A stretch of DNA of 41,197 nt from Desulfobacterales bacterium (lineage in GTDB: Bacteria; Desulfobacterota; Desulfobacteria; Desulfobacterales; SURF-7): assembly GCA_018693105.1 (NCBI GenBank), contig JABHLN010000024.1, positions 1 through 41,197 on the forward strand, in the 5' to 3' direction. The notes below the pieces were generated by a model. It saw only the letters and a list, made by a program, of their open reading frames with translations, did not search any database and was not told where the DNA came from. This document shows, in pieces, positions 7,927-16,875 of this stretch (the first letter of the stretch is position 1; each line of letters opens with the position of its first letter). The translations under genes and the position numbers were made by a program.

Positions 7927-9384
7927 CTATTTCAGTTTATTCAGCTCTTCTAAAGCACTATCGGCATCCTGGTATCTCTTATCCGGATCACGCATACACG
8001 CCGTTAAAATAAACCTCCGCAAGGCTTCAGGCAAATCCGGCACCACTTCGATAGGATCAGGAATATCCTGGTTACGATGCATTTTCATAAGTGCTGCAGC
8101 ACCCTCCTCAGGATAAGGCCGTTTTCCTGTAACAATCTCGTATGCGGTAATTCCTAAAGCATAGATATCACTCCTCCGATCAGCCGGTTCCCCGTCAAAC
8201 AGCTCAGGAGCCAGATAGTGTAATGCACCGCCAAAAAAATGATCATCCGTGCCAACCGGACAGGCCACTCCGAAGTCGATCAATTTCAGCCTATGATTTT
8301 TTTTTATAAAAATATTCGTCGGATTGATGTCCCGATGAACGATGTTTTTATTATGTGCATATGCCAGGGCATTGCATGTTTGCAACAGGTAATTAACAGT
8401 AAGCATGGGTGGAATGGTTTTTAGTCGCTGAAGAAGTTCCCTCAGGTTTTCCCCCTCCAGGTATTCCATGATAATAAAGACTGTTCGAAAACGCTCTTTA
8501 AAATTGTACATTCTGATGATGTTTTCATGGTTCATTTCAGCGATAATTTCAGCTTCATTTCTAAAGGTAGTTAAAAATTCTGATCTCATCGCAAGGTCGT
8601 GCCGCATCATCTTAATTGCAACAGGCATGTTCAATCGTTCATGCACACCCTTATATACGAGGCTGTATCCGCCTCTTCCGATAATATCTGTGGCAATATA
8701 CCTGCCTATAGTTCTGTCCGCAGTCGGTCTTCTTGAATCAAACCGTTCGGCCACGAGTTCAGTAAAAAAATCCAATAATTCATGATCTTTATCAGAGATA
8801 TGGTCCAACCTGTCCTTATCTAATACCCATACACTCATATCGGTTTCAGCTTCAACATGAGCGCTTCTCGGTTCTCCGGTCAAAAGAGCCATCATGTCGA
8901 CAATATCTCCTTCCCCTCTGTGTCCCACAGGATGCTCTATTCCGTCTTTTTCAACAATCACTATGCAAGATCCACGCTCAATAATATATGCTGAATTCCC
9001 CTCTTCTCCCTGGGTCAGAAATCGTTCACCTTTTTTAATATGTTTATATGTCAATCCATCGAGCATTGATCTCTGCCTGTCAAGGGGAACAAATCTCAAA
9101 AACTTGGTTCTAAGGTTTGCTGTTCCCTCTTCAGCACGAACTAGTTTGTAGAAACCGCAGTTCAGACAAGAGTCACGTTTCTCGGCAAATGTTCCCTGAG
9201 TTTCTCCGTCGCAGAAAGTCCCGGACACAGCCCAGCAGAACCTTCCCCCGTATTTCCCTGAATTAATTCCACTATACGATTTGTCCATTGCAGCCGGACA
9301 GGTTCCGAGTTCTATGGCATTCTGCCCTCCGGGTTCCCTTCCGCATTTAATATATTCCCAGCAGTTTAACTTCTTTAATACCAT
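7927..9384 (-). CDS. Two-CW domain + cNMP-binding domain + Hanks-type Ser/Thr kinase
   Basis: A 485-residue signalling kinase with three modules: a two-CW Cys domain (residues 1-88, C8, C14, C29, C50, C58, C73, C76), a cyclic-nucleotide-binding-like beta barrel (about 95-215, ending near LLDFFTELVAERF) and a eukaryotic-type kinase domain (227-485). Kinase motifs: GRGGYSLVYKG glycine loop, VAIK with K258, HRDINPTN (D352; the usual loop Lys is Asn354), DFG at 370-372 and APE at 392-394. No transmembrane helix. I start at 9384 (GAGGTGAAAATG, matching the phosphatase's MVLKK) rather than a GTG two codons earlier. It follows the hemerythrin gene with almost no gap. The architecture suggests a kinase gated by redox/metal and nucleotide or another effector. 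Confidence 0.92.
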   Translation of the reverse strand: MVLKKLNCWEYIKCGREPGGQNAIELGTCPAAMDKSYSGINSGKYGGRFCWAVSGTFCDGETQGTFAEKRDSCLNCGFYKLVRAEEGTANLRTKFLRFVPLDRQRSMLDGLTYKHIKKGERFLTQGEEGNSAYIIERGSCIVIVEKDGIEHPVGHRGEGDIVDMMALLTGEPRSAHVEAETDMSVWVLDKDRLDHISDKDHELLDFFTELVAERFDSRRPTADRTIGRYIATDIIGRGGYSLVYKGVHERLNMPVAIKMMRHDLAMRSEFLTTFRNEAEIIAEMNHENIIRMYNFKERFRTVFIIMEYLEGENLRELLQRLKTIPPMLTVNYLLQTCNALAYAHNKNIVHRDINPTNIFIKKNHRLKLIDFGVACPVGTDDHFFGGALHYLAPELFDGEPADRRSDIYALGITAYEIVTGKRPYPEEGAAALMKMHRNQDIPDPIEVVPDLPEALRRFILTACMRDPDKRYQDADSALEELNKLK

Positions 9385-9391
9385 TTTCACC

Positions 9392-9964
9392 TCATACAGA
9401 TGGGGTTGTCATTTCTTGCATCATTGAATTTATTTCCAGGGCGATCTTTTTATACTTTTCATAAAAATCCTTACCTCCGATTCTCTTATCTTCATTCTCG
9501 AATTGACCAAGAAGAGCTCTATCCTCATCATCTGAGAGTTCTTTTCCTGCCATTTTGAAAAAAACATAATCTTCCATGTAAATATGCCTTCGCAGAAGGG
9601 ATATATAGGGTGCAAGGTTTTCAAGCAAAGTCGTTATTATAATTTCATTGCCTGATGAATATCCGTCAACAGCATTTTTTATCTCGGCTACAAAATGTCT
9701 GCAACGTTCGTGTTGGTAACGCAAGGCACCAATTTCAAGATCCAGTGCACCCTCTTTTTTCTGAGCAAGGAGACCGAACAATAGATATTCCTCCTTATAG
9801 TGATGAAATTTATCAGCAAAATTCTTAGAAAATAACACAGCTTTTTCAAAAACTTCCTTCGGAGGCCTATCTCCTTTTTCCAGTTTCTCCCTTGCTATGG
9901 AAAGAGAGTCCAGCACTTGGCGAATCAGTACATGCTCCTTAACCAGAACTTCCGTTGTCTTCAT
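9392..9964 (-). CDS. Hemerythrin-like (HHE) domain protein
   Basis: A 190-residue four-helix protein of the hemerythrin HHE family, which uses a carboxylate-bridged di-iron site to sense or bind O2 or NO, or to repair iron-sulfur clusters. Candidate ligands: H11 (VKEHVLI), H54/H55 with E58/E59 (KFHHYKEEYLLF), H85 and H90 (YQHERCRHF), and H127 with E131 (RRHIYMEDYVFF). Its place between the HPP membrane protein and the two-CW kinase suggests a nitrosative or oxidative stress role. No RBS stands out, but GGGAGGAGC lies just upstream of the ATG. Confidence 0.9.
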   Translation of the reverse strand: MKTTEVLVKEHVLIRQVLDSLSIAREKLEKGDRPPKEVFEKAVLFSKNFADKFHHYKEEYLLFGLLAQKKEGALDLEIGALRYQHERCRHFVAEIKNAVDGYSSGNEIIITTLLENLAPYISLLRRHIYMEDYVFFKMAGKELSDDEDRALLGQFENEDKRIGGKDFYEKYKKIALEINSMMQEMTTPSV

Positions 9965-9994
9965 ATAGCTCCTCCCTCAGATTTTCTGATATAT

Positions 9995-10531
9995 TCAAAA
10001 CCAATATTCAGGATATCGGCGGCTTTTCGGTATGTTGTTTACTAAAAGGGCAACAGCAAGCATAATCACTGCACCGCTACAGGCCGGGATAATTACATAA
10101 AGATACCCTAATTGATGAATCTTCTGGCTTCCTATTACAGCAATCAAAGCTGTAGCACCTCCTGGCGGGTGCAGAGTTTTGGTTGCATGCATTGCAGCAA
10201 TAGAAGTTGCGACTGCGATTGATGAGGCCAGCCACATATGGTTGAACAATAATTTATAGACCAGGACACCAATAATAGCCGAAATCATGTGCCCCCCTAT
10301 GAGATTGCGAGGCTGGGCCAGGGGGCTTCGTGTAGCTCCGTAAATTAGTACGGCAGAAGCACCGAAAGAGCCAATAATCATGGTTAGATCTGTCCCTTCT
10401 AAAAAATGAAAATTAGCAAAGGCTACTGCTGCAATACCCAAAAAGGAGCCTATCCACGACCAGAGGATTTCGGTAAAGCTGACCGGTGGTGGGCTTTTTG
10501 TATTGCCTTTCATTTTCCTGAAGTATTTCAT
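9995..10531 (-). CDS. HPP family integral membrane protein
   Basis: A 178-residue inner-membrane protein with about four hydrophobic helices. It contains the signature TKTLHPPGGATAL (HPP at 121-123) and the conserved GSFGASAVLIYGATRSPLAQPRN segment. Some HPP proteins have been linked to nitrite transport in chloroplasts and cyanobacteria. Many HPP proteins carry CBS domains; here the CBS pair is a separate gene directly upstream (21-base gap), which supports a shared function. Hemerythrin follows downstream. Substrate unproven. Confidence 0.9.
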   Translation of the reverse strand: MKYFRKMKGNTKSPPPVSFTEILWSWIGSFLGIAAVAFANFHFLEGTDLTMIIGSFGASAVLIYGATRSPLAQPRNLIGGHMISAIIGVLVYKLLFNHMWLASSIAVATSIAAMHATKTLHPPGGATALIAVIGSQKIHQLGYLYVIIPACSGAVIMLAVALLVNNIPKSRRYPEYWF

Positions 10532-10552
10532 TGAAGATTTTCCTCATTCTTA

Positions 10553-11164
10553 TCAGGTTTTAGCGCAAGTAGACCCCACAATATCGGTTCGTGTGACAAT
10601 ACCTGCAACTCTGCTGTTGGAATCAATTACCGGCACTCTATTAATATTATTTACCCTTAATATGTCAGCTATTTCAGAAACAGGAGTATCTTCGCTGACA
10701 GTTATGACAGGAGTTGTCATGATATCTTCCGCTGATTTTTCACTTATTGCTATGGCAACACATCCATTTTGTTGCAAACATTGAGTAATAAGGTCCATAA
10801 AGGAGCGAACATCCTTGCTCCCCATAAGAAACAAAATATCTTTTTCGGAAATCATTCCGAGAATTTTCTCATCATTATCAACAACCGGCAGTCCGGAAAT
10901 GCCGTTTTTTGCCATTTTTTCAGCAACCTCAATCAATGAAGACCGCTTTGAAACATAAATTACATTCCTGATCATAATGTCTTTTGCCATTGTTGAACTT
11001 CTCAGGCGTTCAATCGCATGTCTGAATGCAACGCGGTAGACCTGCTTGAAATCACCGGGAGTGATATCCAGGAAACCACCTATAGATTTCATAGCCTCAA
11101 AAACGTCATCATCAGAGATATCAGGAGGATCTGAACCAGGAAAAGTACAATCTACTTTTTTCAT
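10553..11164 (-). CDS. Tandem CBS-domain protein
   Basis: A 203-residue protein with an N-terminal helical segment (1-58) and two CBS motifs: about 62-118 (AKDIMIRNVIYVS ... ISGLPVVDND ... GMISEKDIL) and 144-200 (AEDIMTTPVITVS ... INRVPVIDSN ... GIVTRTDIV). Such pairs bind adenine nucleotides. The start is well supported by AAGGAGGATGAAAAATG. It is the first gene of the five-gene minus-strand unit CBS-HPP-hemerythrin-kinase-PP2C and probably regulates the HPP membrane protein by energy charge. Confidence 0.92.
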   Translation of the reverse strand: MKKVDCTFPGSDPPDISDDDVFEAMKSIGGFLDITPGDFKQVYRVAFRHAIERLRSSTMAKDIMIRNVIYVSKRSSLIEVAEKMAKNGISGLPVVDNDEKILGMISEKDILFLMGSKDVRSFMDLITQCLQQNGCVAIAISEKSAEDIMTTPVITVSEDTPVSEIADILRVNNINRVPVIDSNSRVAGIVTRTDIVGSTCAKT

Positions 11165-11536
11165 TTTTCATCCTCCTTAATGCAATATCTCAATATGTTA
11201 TACTTTTTACGAGTTCATCATAAACGATCGTACTTTAAAAATCACAAAATTTATTATCTGCTTTTATAAATTAATCAAATTCCGAACAGATAAAAATACT
11301 ATCAGTATAGTAATGCTTTTCAATAGATATGACGTCTATAATATTTCCCAATCTGTATCCGTGGAAGAGATAAAGGGCTCAGTTCCCAATCAGTGCAACA
11401 ATAATTTATTAATTTTATATCACATTTTTTTAAGAAAGCATTGATTTAGGTCAATTCTACATGAACTAAGAATATTTTTGCGATCACATTATGTGGAAAT
11501 CATAAATAGTTGGAGGGCAGAGTTTTTATTCAAATC
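11165..11536. other. Leader/promoter region of the CBS-HPP-hemerythrin-kinase operon
   Basis: No protein gene. It carries the FNR-type promoter candidate at 11414-11454, giving a leader of about 240 bases, and a short piece at 11201-11220 (TACTTTTTACGAGTTCATCA) that matches only a terminal repeat of family A, perhaps a remnant. Confidence 0.5.
11414..11454 (-). promoter_or_regulatory. Candidate class II FNR/HcpR-type promoter
   Basis: On the minus strand TTGACCTAAATCAA (11454-11441) is a CRP/FNR-family dyad (FNR consensus TTGAT-N4-ATCAA; HcpR-like TTGAC-N4-GTCAA). Twenty-one bases further is TATAAA (11419-11414) as -10. The dyad centre would lie about 41 bases upstream of the start of transcription, the classic class II spacing. 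It reads toward the CBS gene. Confidence 0.55.
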
Positions 11537-11801
11537 TTTACAAAGAGATGAATGGATGACTATCGGTTAAGATTCGCGTTGTTTGAGAGTATTAGGGATT
11601 GCAAATAAAGAACAGGGTACTACCGAATCCGGGCATCATGCCCCCAAAGCCTAATCACATCTTAAAATCCTGCTTTAATGTCATTTACACTGTTCTTTCT
11701 TTACAACCTTTTATCCTCGAGTTCGTAAGGCTTAATTGATAATTATCCATGGAGCGGCAGGGGCGTGCCTGGAAAAACCCCCAGACTGCTCATATAATTA
11801 A
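11537..11801. repeat. Dispersed repeat family B, copy 1
   Basis: About 265 bases that align along their whole length with 33953-34211. Shared blocks include GACTATCGGTTAAGATT (AACTATC in copy 2), GAGAGTATTAGGGATTG, ACCGAATCCGGGCATCATG, CACTGTTCTTTCTTTACAA and ATAATTATCCATGGAGCGGC. GGGCATCATGCCC is a palindrome within it. No ORF is conserved between the copies. It lies 3' of the DUF362 gene. Confidence 0.85.
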
Positions 11802-11817
11802 TATCCATAAAAGTCTT

Positions 11818-13032
11818 TCATGCCATAATCTGTTTTTTGATATAACTGCTTACAGGTTTATCGGGAATCTTATTTATCTGGTTCCAGATTATTTTTTCAG
11901 GACGCCCTCCCTTTCTACTGAGAAAATTTACTATAGAAGGATGATTGTAAATATTTCCAGGCCTATACATGGGCAGGCCAGGAGTTTCACTTTCCATGTC
12001 ATCTTTCCAAATCTGTCCTAGAAAAAACTTATTCAAAAGCGACCGGAATCTCGTTATATTTCCAATAGTGGCAAGTGAGAAAGCTGAAGTGTTAAATTCA
12101 CGGTTCCACTGAAGCCAGGCATATGAGAGGAGTTCATTTGCCAGAAGATCTTCGGTAGCAAATATAAGACCGTAGTCCGGTTCGGAGATAAAGCCCTTGT
12201 CAGGGCCGAAGGTGCTGAGAACCTTCCTCCCAGAGGTAATTGTAAGACGGAGCTTTGATTTAATCTCAGGGACATGGTTTATCTCTTCATACATTGCATA
12301 AAAATTATCACCGCCCTGGTGAAAAGCAAGTCTGCTGTCATCACGTAAAAAACCAACTCCTATTTTAAATCCTGATGTAATATCTCCAAGAAGGTGAGAA
12401 GAAACCCTTGGCATATAGATAATATGATCCATTTTCTTGATAATAGCAGGTATCATCATTGGCTGTTTCCAGTGGTGGGAGCCTTCGGGAGCTGTCGCTA
12501 TATAAGAATCAAGACCGTCTTCCTCAAAGAAAACAGGATTAACTTCATTATCCTTAATCACCTTCAGAAGTGTTGATGATTTACACAATTCCCTTGATGA
12601 TCCCCTTTCTTCAATTTCGGACCAGTGAACATTTTCCACTCCACTCTTATCTCCCACATAAATTTCACCAGCCCCTTTTTCCTTTAGGATCTTTATAGTT
12701 GCATCCAGCATCCAGGGATCGGTTGTTGCCGGAAATTCAAATCCTGAATTAAGGGCGAGTTTTATAAAGACAGAATCTCCTTTCGAGAGCCATGAAAAAT
12801 CGGTGGACGCCTCAATGACCTTTTTAACGAGATCGTATGATTTTTCATGATCCCCTTTCGGAATCCAGCCGCTGCTGACACCCGGCTTATAACCTTTCAG
12901 CACCGGAAGATCCGCTGCTTTTTTTTCCGCTGCGGCAAGGAGGTTGGGAGTAAGGGTTGGAAGCAGTGCTGTACATGCAATTCCCGTGGAATATCCAATG
13001 AAATCTCTGCGACTGATCTTATGTTTATCCAT
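11818..13032 (-). CDS. TAT-exported DUF362-domain protein
   Basis: A 404-residue protein with a twin-arginine signal (SRRDFIGYSTGIACTALLPTL...LLAAAEK), so probably exported folded with a cofactor. The mature part has the DUF362 pattern: IKLALNSGFEFPATTDPWMLDATIKILKEKG, GDKSGVENVHW and the later LPRVSSH-like segment MPRVSSHLLGDITSGFKIGVGF. Other DUF362 proteins often carry ferredoxin clusters; this one has none. Function unknown. I start at 13032, where GAGGTG precedes the ATG; an in-frame GTG two codons upstream is less likely. Repeat family B lies directly downstream. Confidence 0.85.
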   Translation of the reverse strand: MDKHKISRRDFIGYSTGIACTALLPTLTPNLLAAAEKKAADLPVLKGYKPGVSSGWIPKGDHEKSYDLVKKVIEASTDFSWLSKGDSVFIKLALNSGFEFPATTDPWMLDATIKILKEKGAGEIYVGDKSGVENVHWSEIEERGSSRELCKSSTLLKVIKDNEVNPVFFEEDGLDSYIATAPEGSHHWKQPMMIPAIIKKMDHIIYMPRVSSHLLGDITSGFKIGVGFLRDDSRLAFHQGGDNFYAMYEEINHVPEIKSKLRLTITSGRKVLSTFGPDKGFISEPDYGLIFATEDLLANELLSYAWLQWNREFNTSAFSLATIGNITRFRSLLNKFFLGQIWKDDMESETPGLPMYRPGNIYNHPSIVNFLSRKGGRPEKIIWNQINKIPDKPVSSYIKKQIMA

Positions 13033-13150
13033 TTTCACCTCTAAATTTGATAAAATTACAATTGATGGCTAATTAACCCCGCAGTGGCGGAGCATATACA
13101 GCAAATGCAATATCTGGTACTTTTTTATTAATTAACTAATAATGATATTG

Positions 13151-13909
13151 CTATTTAACACCAAAAACTTTTTTCAAAAGCTTTGTAGTCTGTTTTGCAG
13201 GATTCTTGCGAATATTAGCCTCTTCTTTTGCTATATAATAGAATATTCCGTCCATACCTTTTTTTATAACATGCTCTGTCAGATTAGCTTTAACATCAGG
13301 TACAAAAGGCAGCTTTTTATATTGACCGATAACTTTGTCGTACGCTTTAACTGCACCTACCTGTGAAAGAGTTTTTTCAACTATAGGCTGCATTTCCTTT
13401 TTTAAAGGCGGGGACATTTTACCCTGAAAATATTTTGTTGCAGAATTTTCAGGTCCTTCATAAATATTTTTTACGTCTTTAAAGGTCATGTCAGTTATTG
13501 CTTTCAGGAAGAGCTTTTTGGCTTTCGGAGTTGCAGCCTCAGCACCCCTGTTCAACTTCAGTTCCAGGTCATCAACGATTGCAGACATCCCTATCTTTGA
13601 TAACATCTTTTTCGCTGTTTTTAATTCTGCAGGTAAAGGAATATGAATAGAAGGGTCATTATTAAAACCGTCTTTAGTTCCTAATTTTTTAACTACATTT
13701 TCAGTTCCAATACGAAGAGCCTGCTTGAAAGCATCTCCAACCTCAGCATAATTCGCCCCTTCAACTTTTTTCCCTTTACTTTGCCCGCTCAAATTTTTCT
13801 TTAAAATATCAGCCCCTTTATTCCACCATGAACCTTCTGCAAGAACCTGATCTGGTATGAAACTGAAAATAATAAAAAAAACACTGATAACAGCTAAATA
13901 GTTTTTCAT
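13151..13909 (-). CDS. DUF4197 family exported protein
   Basis: A 252-residue protein with a cleavable signal peptide (MKNYLAVISVFFIIFSFIPDQVLA). The rest is helical and Lys-rich with the DUF4197 features: ALRIGTENVVKKLGTKDGF, IHIPLPAELKTAKKML, LNRGAEAATPKAKKLFLKAI and KNIYEGPENSATKYFQ. Function unknown; the location is periplasm or outer membrane. AAGGATT precedes the ATG. It is 118 bases upstream of the DUF362 gene on the same strand. Confidence 0.9.
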   Translation of the reverse strand: MKNYLAVISVFFIIFSFIPDQVLAEGSWWNKGADILKKNLSGQSKGKKVEGANYAEVGDAFKQALRIGTENVVKKLGTKDGFNNDPSIHIPLPAELKTAKKMLSKIGMSAIVDDLELKLNRGAEAATPKAKKLFLKAITDMTFKDVKNIYEGPENSATKYFQGKMSPPLKKEMQPIVEKTLSQVGAVKAYDKVIGQYKKLPFVPDVKANLTEHVIKKGMDGIFYYIAKEEANIRKNPAKQTTKLLKKVFGVK

Positions 13910-14236
13910 ATAAGAATCCTTAATAAAAGTTAATAATATTTCTGGTAATTATTTAAGTGCTGGTTCTATATTGAATAGATAGTTTAAAATTATCTTCCAT
14001 TAATATAACAAATTTTCTGTTTTTTCAATCCAATCTGATAATATGAATATGAAATCACTCACGGGGAAATCAGAAAATTCACAAAAACCTGTCAAAAAAA
14101 AGACAAGTGGCGTATGACAAAATCAGGCCGCTAAAACAAATAAGTCACTAAAGATTATGAAGTCGTAAAAATGTATGAAAAACATTCTTTATAAACTGTA
14201 TTTCCCATGAAAGGATTCCCCTTGTAAGGATTCCAA
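13910..14236. other. Divergent intergenic region
   Basis: AT-rich gap between the DUF4197 gene (minus) and sfsA (plus). It must hold promoters for both, but I see no strong boxes, repeats or hairpins apart from a 4-bp TGTC/GACA stem near 14090. Nothing else recognised. Confidence 0.4.
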
Positions 14237-14965
14237 ATGACAAAAAAGACAGAAGAAAACTTATCCGGTCTTAAATGGCCAAAACTAATACCCGGCAACC
14301 TGATTAAAAGATACAAGAGGTTTCTTGCTGATGTAAAACTCTTATCCGGTGAAACAGTCACAGCTCATTGTGCAAACTCCGGAACAATGAAAGAGTGCTC
14401 GGAACCGGGAAGAATAGTCTACCTGTCATATCACGACAATCCAAAACGTAAGTTAAAATATACCTGGGAAATAATTGAAATGCCCACTTCACTTGTCGGG
14501 GTCAACACTCTTGTTCCAAACAGGCTGGTAAAAAATTCAATAGAACACGACCTCGTTGAGGAACTTACAGGATATGACAGGATTAAACCGGAAGTGAAAG
14601 CTGGTGAGCATTCAAGACTCGATTTTCTTCTTACTAAAGAAAATAGTAGAAAATGCTATATTGAAGTAAAAAACTGCACACTTGTTTCTAACGGCAGGGC
14701 ATACTTCCCTGATGCTGTTACATCAAGAGGACTCAAACATCTTGTTGAGCTTCAGAATCTTGTATCAAAAGACATACGATGTGTCATGTTTTATCTAATT
14801 CAGCGTATGGATGCAGAAATATTCAAACCTGCAGATCATATCGATCCTGCTTACGGAAAGGAGCTGAGACACGCTGTTAAAAACGGTATAGAAATTCTTG
14901 TTTATGACGTATATATTGACCTTGAAAAAATTGTTTTAGGAAAAAGAATAGACTGGCATTTATAA
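14237..14965 (+). CDS. sfsA: SfsA family nuclease-like protein
   Basis: A 242-residue SfsA protein. Family motifs: KRYKRFLADVKL, VTAHCANSGTMKECSEPG, NRLVKNSI, SRLDFLL, CYIEVKNCTLV and YFPDAVTSRGLKHLVEL. The D-x-E-x-K arrangement (SRLDFLL ... YIEVK) resembles restriction-like nuclease folds; the original naming as a sugar fermentation stimulation protein is historical. AAGGATT lies before the ATG. The length matches the family. Confidence 0.93.
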   Translation: MTKKTEENLSGLKWPKLIPGNLIKRYKRFLADVKLLSGETVTAHCANSGTMKECSEPGRIVYLSYHDNPKRKLKYTWEIIEMPTSLVGVNTLVPNRLVKNSIEHDLVEELTGYDRIKPEVKAGEHSRLDFLLTKENSRKCYIEVKNCTLVSNGRAYFPDAVTSRGLKHLVELQNLVSKDIRCVMFYLIQRMDAEIFKPADHIDPAYGKELRHAVKNGIEILVYDVYIDLEKIVLGKRIDWHL

Positions 14966-15112
14966 GTAACGGCAGCCCATATACAATATCATGTACCGAG
15001 TTTTCAATTTACATTTTTTAAAAATGGATGTAACTATCCTTATAAATAAAGATTTTCATTTAGGCATTGATTATATTTTTTCGAGAACATGAGTAATATA
15101 TAAGGATTTAAT

Positions 15113-16843
15113 ATGAGCTACAAAATCGGATTAAATGACGCATATAAAAAACATACTCTGGATCAGGACAAGATTCTTGCACCTGAAGATACGGTAAAAA
15201 GGTTCAGAGACAAAATAAAAAAAATGGATATTAATATCCTTGAAGAGGTTAGAAGAATTGATAACGGTAGACTTGATATACCTGTATTTTTCAGCGTTTG
15301 CGGACATGACGCAAAAACAGTCACAGGTACTACAAAGCAGATGGGAAAAGGTGCAACAATTCAACAGGCAGAGGCAAGTGCCGTAATGGAACTTGCCGAA
15401 AGGTTCAGTTTTTTCAGCTTCTGTAAAAAACCTGAAAATTTTTTCACCGATACATACGCCAATGTCAAAGACAAAGCTATCCCTTTTGAAATGATTGCAA
15501 AATCGGTTCATGACGAATCCGGTGATCTTGATATTTCAAAAAAAATCTTTGAAACACTACCGCTCCAATGGACGAAGGCATACAATTTAACACAAAACCG
15601 TGAAGTTCTCGTTCCTTTCAACTGGTTTTTCATGATAAACGAATTTAACGGACCATCTGCCGGGAATTGCCGGGAAGAAGCAATTTCACAGGGGATCTGC
15701 GAGATAGTGGAAAGGCATGTGTCCTCTATTGTAAGTCATCAGAAACTTAATGTGGATGCCATAAATCCGGATTCTGCAACAGATTCCATGGTTGTGGAAA
15801 TGCTTAAAAAATACAAAAATAACGGCATACGGCTTTACATCTCGGATTTTTCACTGGGAATGGGGATACCTTCTGTGGGTATACTTGGATATGATCCCTC
15901 ATCATTTCCCGCGATGAGCGAACTGGTATGGACAGCAGGCACAACACCTGACCCTGAAAAAGCTTTAAGCAGGGCGCTTACAGAGGTTGCTCAGCTGGCT
16001 GGAGATTTCAACACCGGTTCGAACTATGTTGCAAGCGGGCTTCCAAAATTCACCAAACTTTCAGAAGCTGATTTTATAATAAATCCGGAAAGGGAAATAA
16101 ATATTTCTGATCTTCCTGACATTTCAAACAACAATATAAGAATTGAGGTTGAAAACTGTGTGTCCGCCCTTGAACAAAAAGGAATGGATGTGATCCTTAT
16201 AGACACAATGCATTCACAACTTGAAATACCGGCATTTTACACAATTATTCCCGGTGCTCATTTCCGGGAAAGGGCACTTGGAACAAGTGTTGGAATGTTC
16301 TCAGCCAAAATGATTTCGGAAAACAATAACCCGTTAGAATCAATAATGAAGCTGGAAGAAATTGATGAACAGCTTCCCGGAAAATATTATACAAAATTCT
16401 ACCTTGGTTCTAACCACCTTGAATTGAATGACCCTGAAACAGCCTGGAACTATTTAAGACAGTCTCTTGATCTGAATCCTAATGAACAGGATATTCCAAG
16501 TATATATTCATATATGGGTGTATGTCTCAAAGATATGGGTAAGTACGATGAAGCCCTTGAGGTTTTAAAAAAGGGTGAACAATTTGATAATGAAAGGACA
16601 GATATTTATAACCTGATGGGGTTTTGTCATTTCATGAAAAAAGATCATGAAAAAGCAATTGAGTGTTTTGGAAAAGTAATAGAACTTGACCCGAGTTCAG
16701 GAATTGACTATGCAAATATTGCTTCCAATTACCGTGATATGGGTAAAAAAGATGAAGCAATCCAATTTTACAAAACAGCACTTGAGATTGACCCCTCTAT
16801 AGATTTTGCACGAGATAACCTTGAAAAACTTCGGGGACAGTAA
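15113..16843 (+). CDS. YcaO-domain protein with C-terminal TPR repeats
   Basis: A 576-residue protein. Residues about 70-410 are a YcaO domain, an ATP-dependent enzyme that activates amide backbones by phosphorylation: TGTTKQMGKGATIQQAEASAVMELAERFS and NCREEAISQGICEIVERH hold the acidic Mg-ATP ligands. Residues about 420-576 contain roughly four TPR units (YYTKFYLGSNHLELND, IYSYMGVCLKDMGKYDEAL, IYNLMGFCHFMKKDHEKAI, DYANIASNYRDMGKKDEAI). E. coli YcaO also has an extra C-terminal domain and affects methylthiolation of ribosomal protein S12. No precursor peptide or thiazole/oxazole partner gene is adjacent, so RiPP biosynthesis is not supported. AAGGATTTAAT precedes the ATG. Confidence 0.92.
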   Translation: MSYKIGLNDAYKKHTLDQDKILAPEDTVKRFRDKIKKMDINILEEVRRIDNGRLDIPVFFSVCGHDAKTVTGTTKQMGKGATIQQAEASAVMELAERFSFFSFCKKPENFFTDTYANVKDKAIPFEMIAKSVHDESGDLDISKKIFETLPLQWTKAYNLTQNREVLVPFNWFFMINEFNGPSAGNCREEAISQGICEIVERHVSSIVSHQKLNVDAINPDSATDSMVVEMLKKYKNNGIRLYISDFSLGMGIPSVGILGYDPSSFPAMSELVWTAGTTPDPEKALSRALTEVAQLAGDFNTGSNYVASGLPKFTKLSEADFIINPEREINISDLPDISNNNIRIEVENCVSALEQKGMDVILIDTMHSQLEIPAFYTIIPGAHFRERALGTSVGMFSAKMISENNNPLESIMKLEEIDEQLPGKYYTKFYLGSNHLELNDPETAWNYLRQSLDLNPNEQDIPSIYSYMGVCLKDMGKYDEALEVLKKGEQFDNERTDIYNLMGFCHFMKKDHEKAIECFGKVIELDPSSGIDYANIASNYRDMGKKDEAIQFYKTALEIDPSIDFARDNLEKLRGQ

Positions 16844-16875
16844 TTATTTTTAAGGCGCAAAAATAAGGAAAACAA

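Noticed and set aside
11201-11220. Extra copy of repeat A
   Set aside because: Only one terminal repeat matches; hairpin and other end are absent, so at most a remnant.
13079-13090. CCGC-AGTG-GCGG hairpin as a terminator after the DUF4197 gene
   Set aside because: Only four base pairs and no T-run follows on either strand.
15113-16843. RiPP (thiazole/oxazole peptide) biosynthetic cluster
   Set aside because: No precursor peptide, E1-like or dehydrogenase gene lies nearby; sfsA and a CrtC-like gene flank the YcaO gene.
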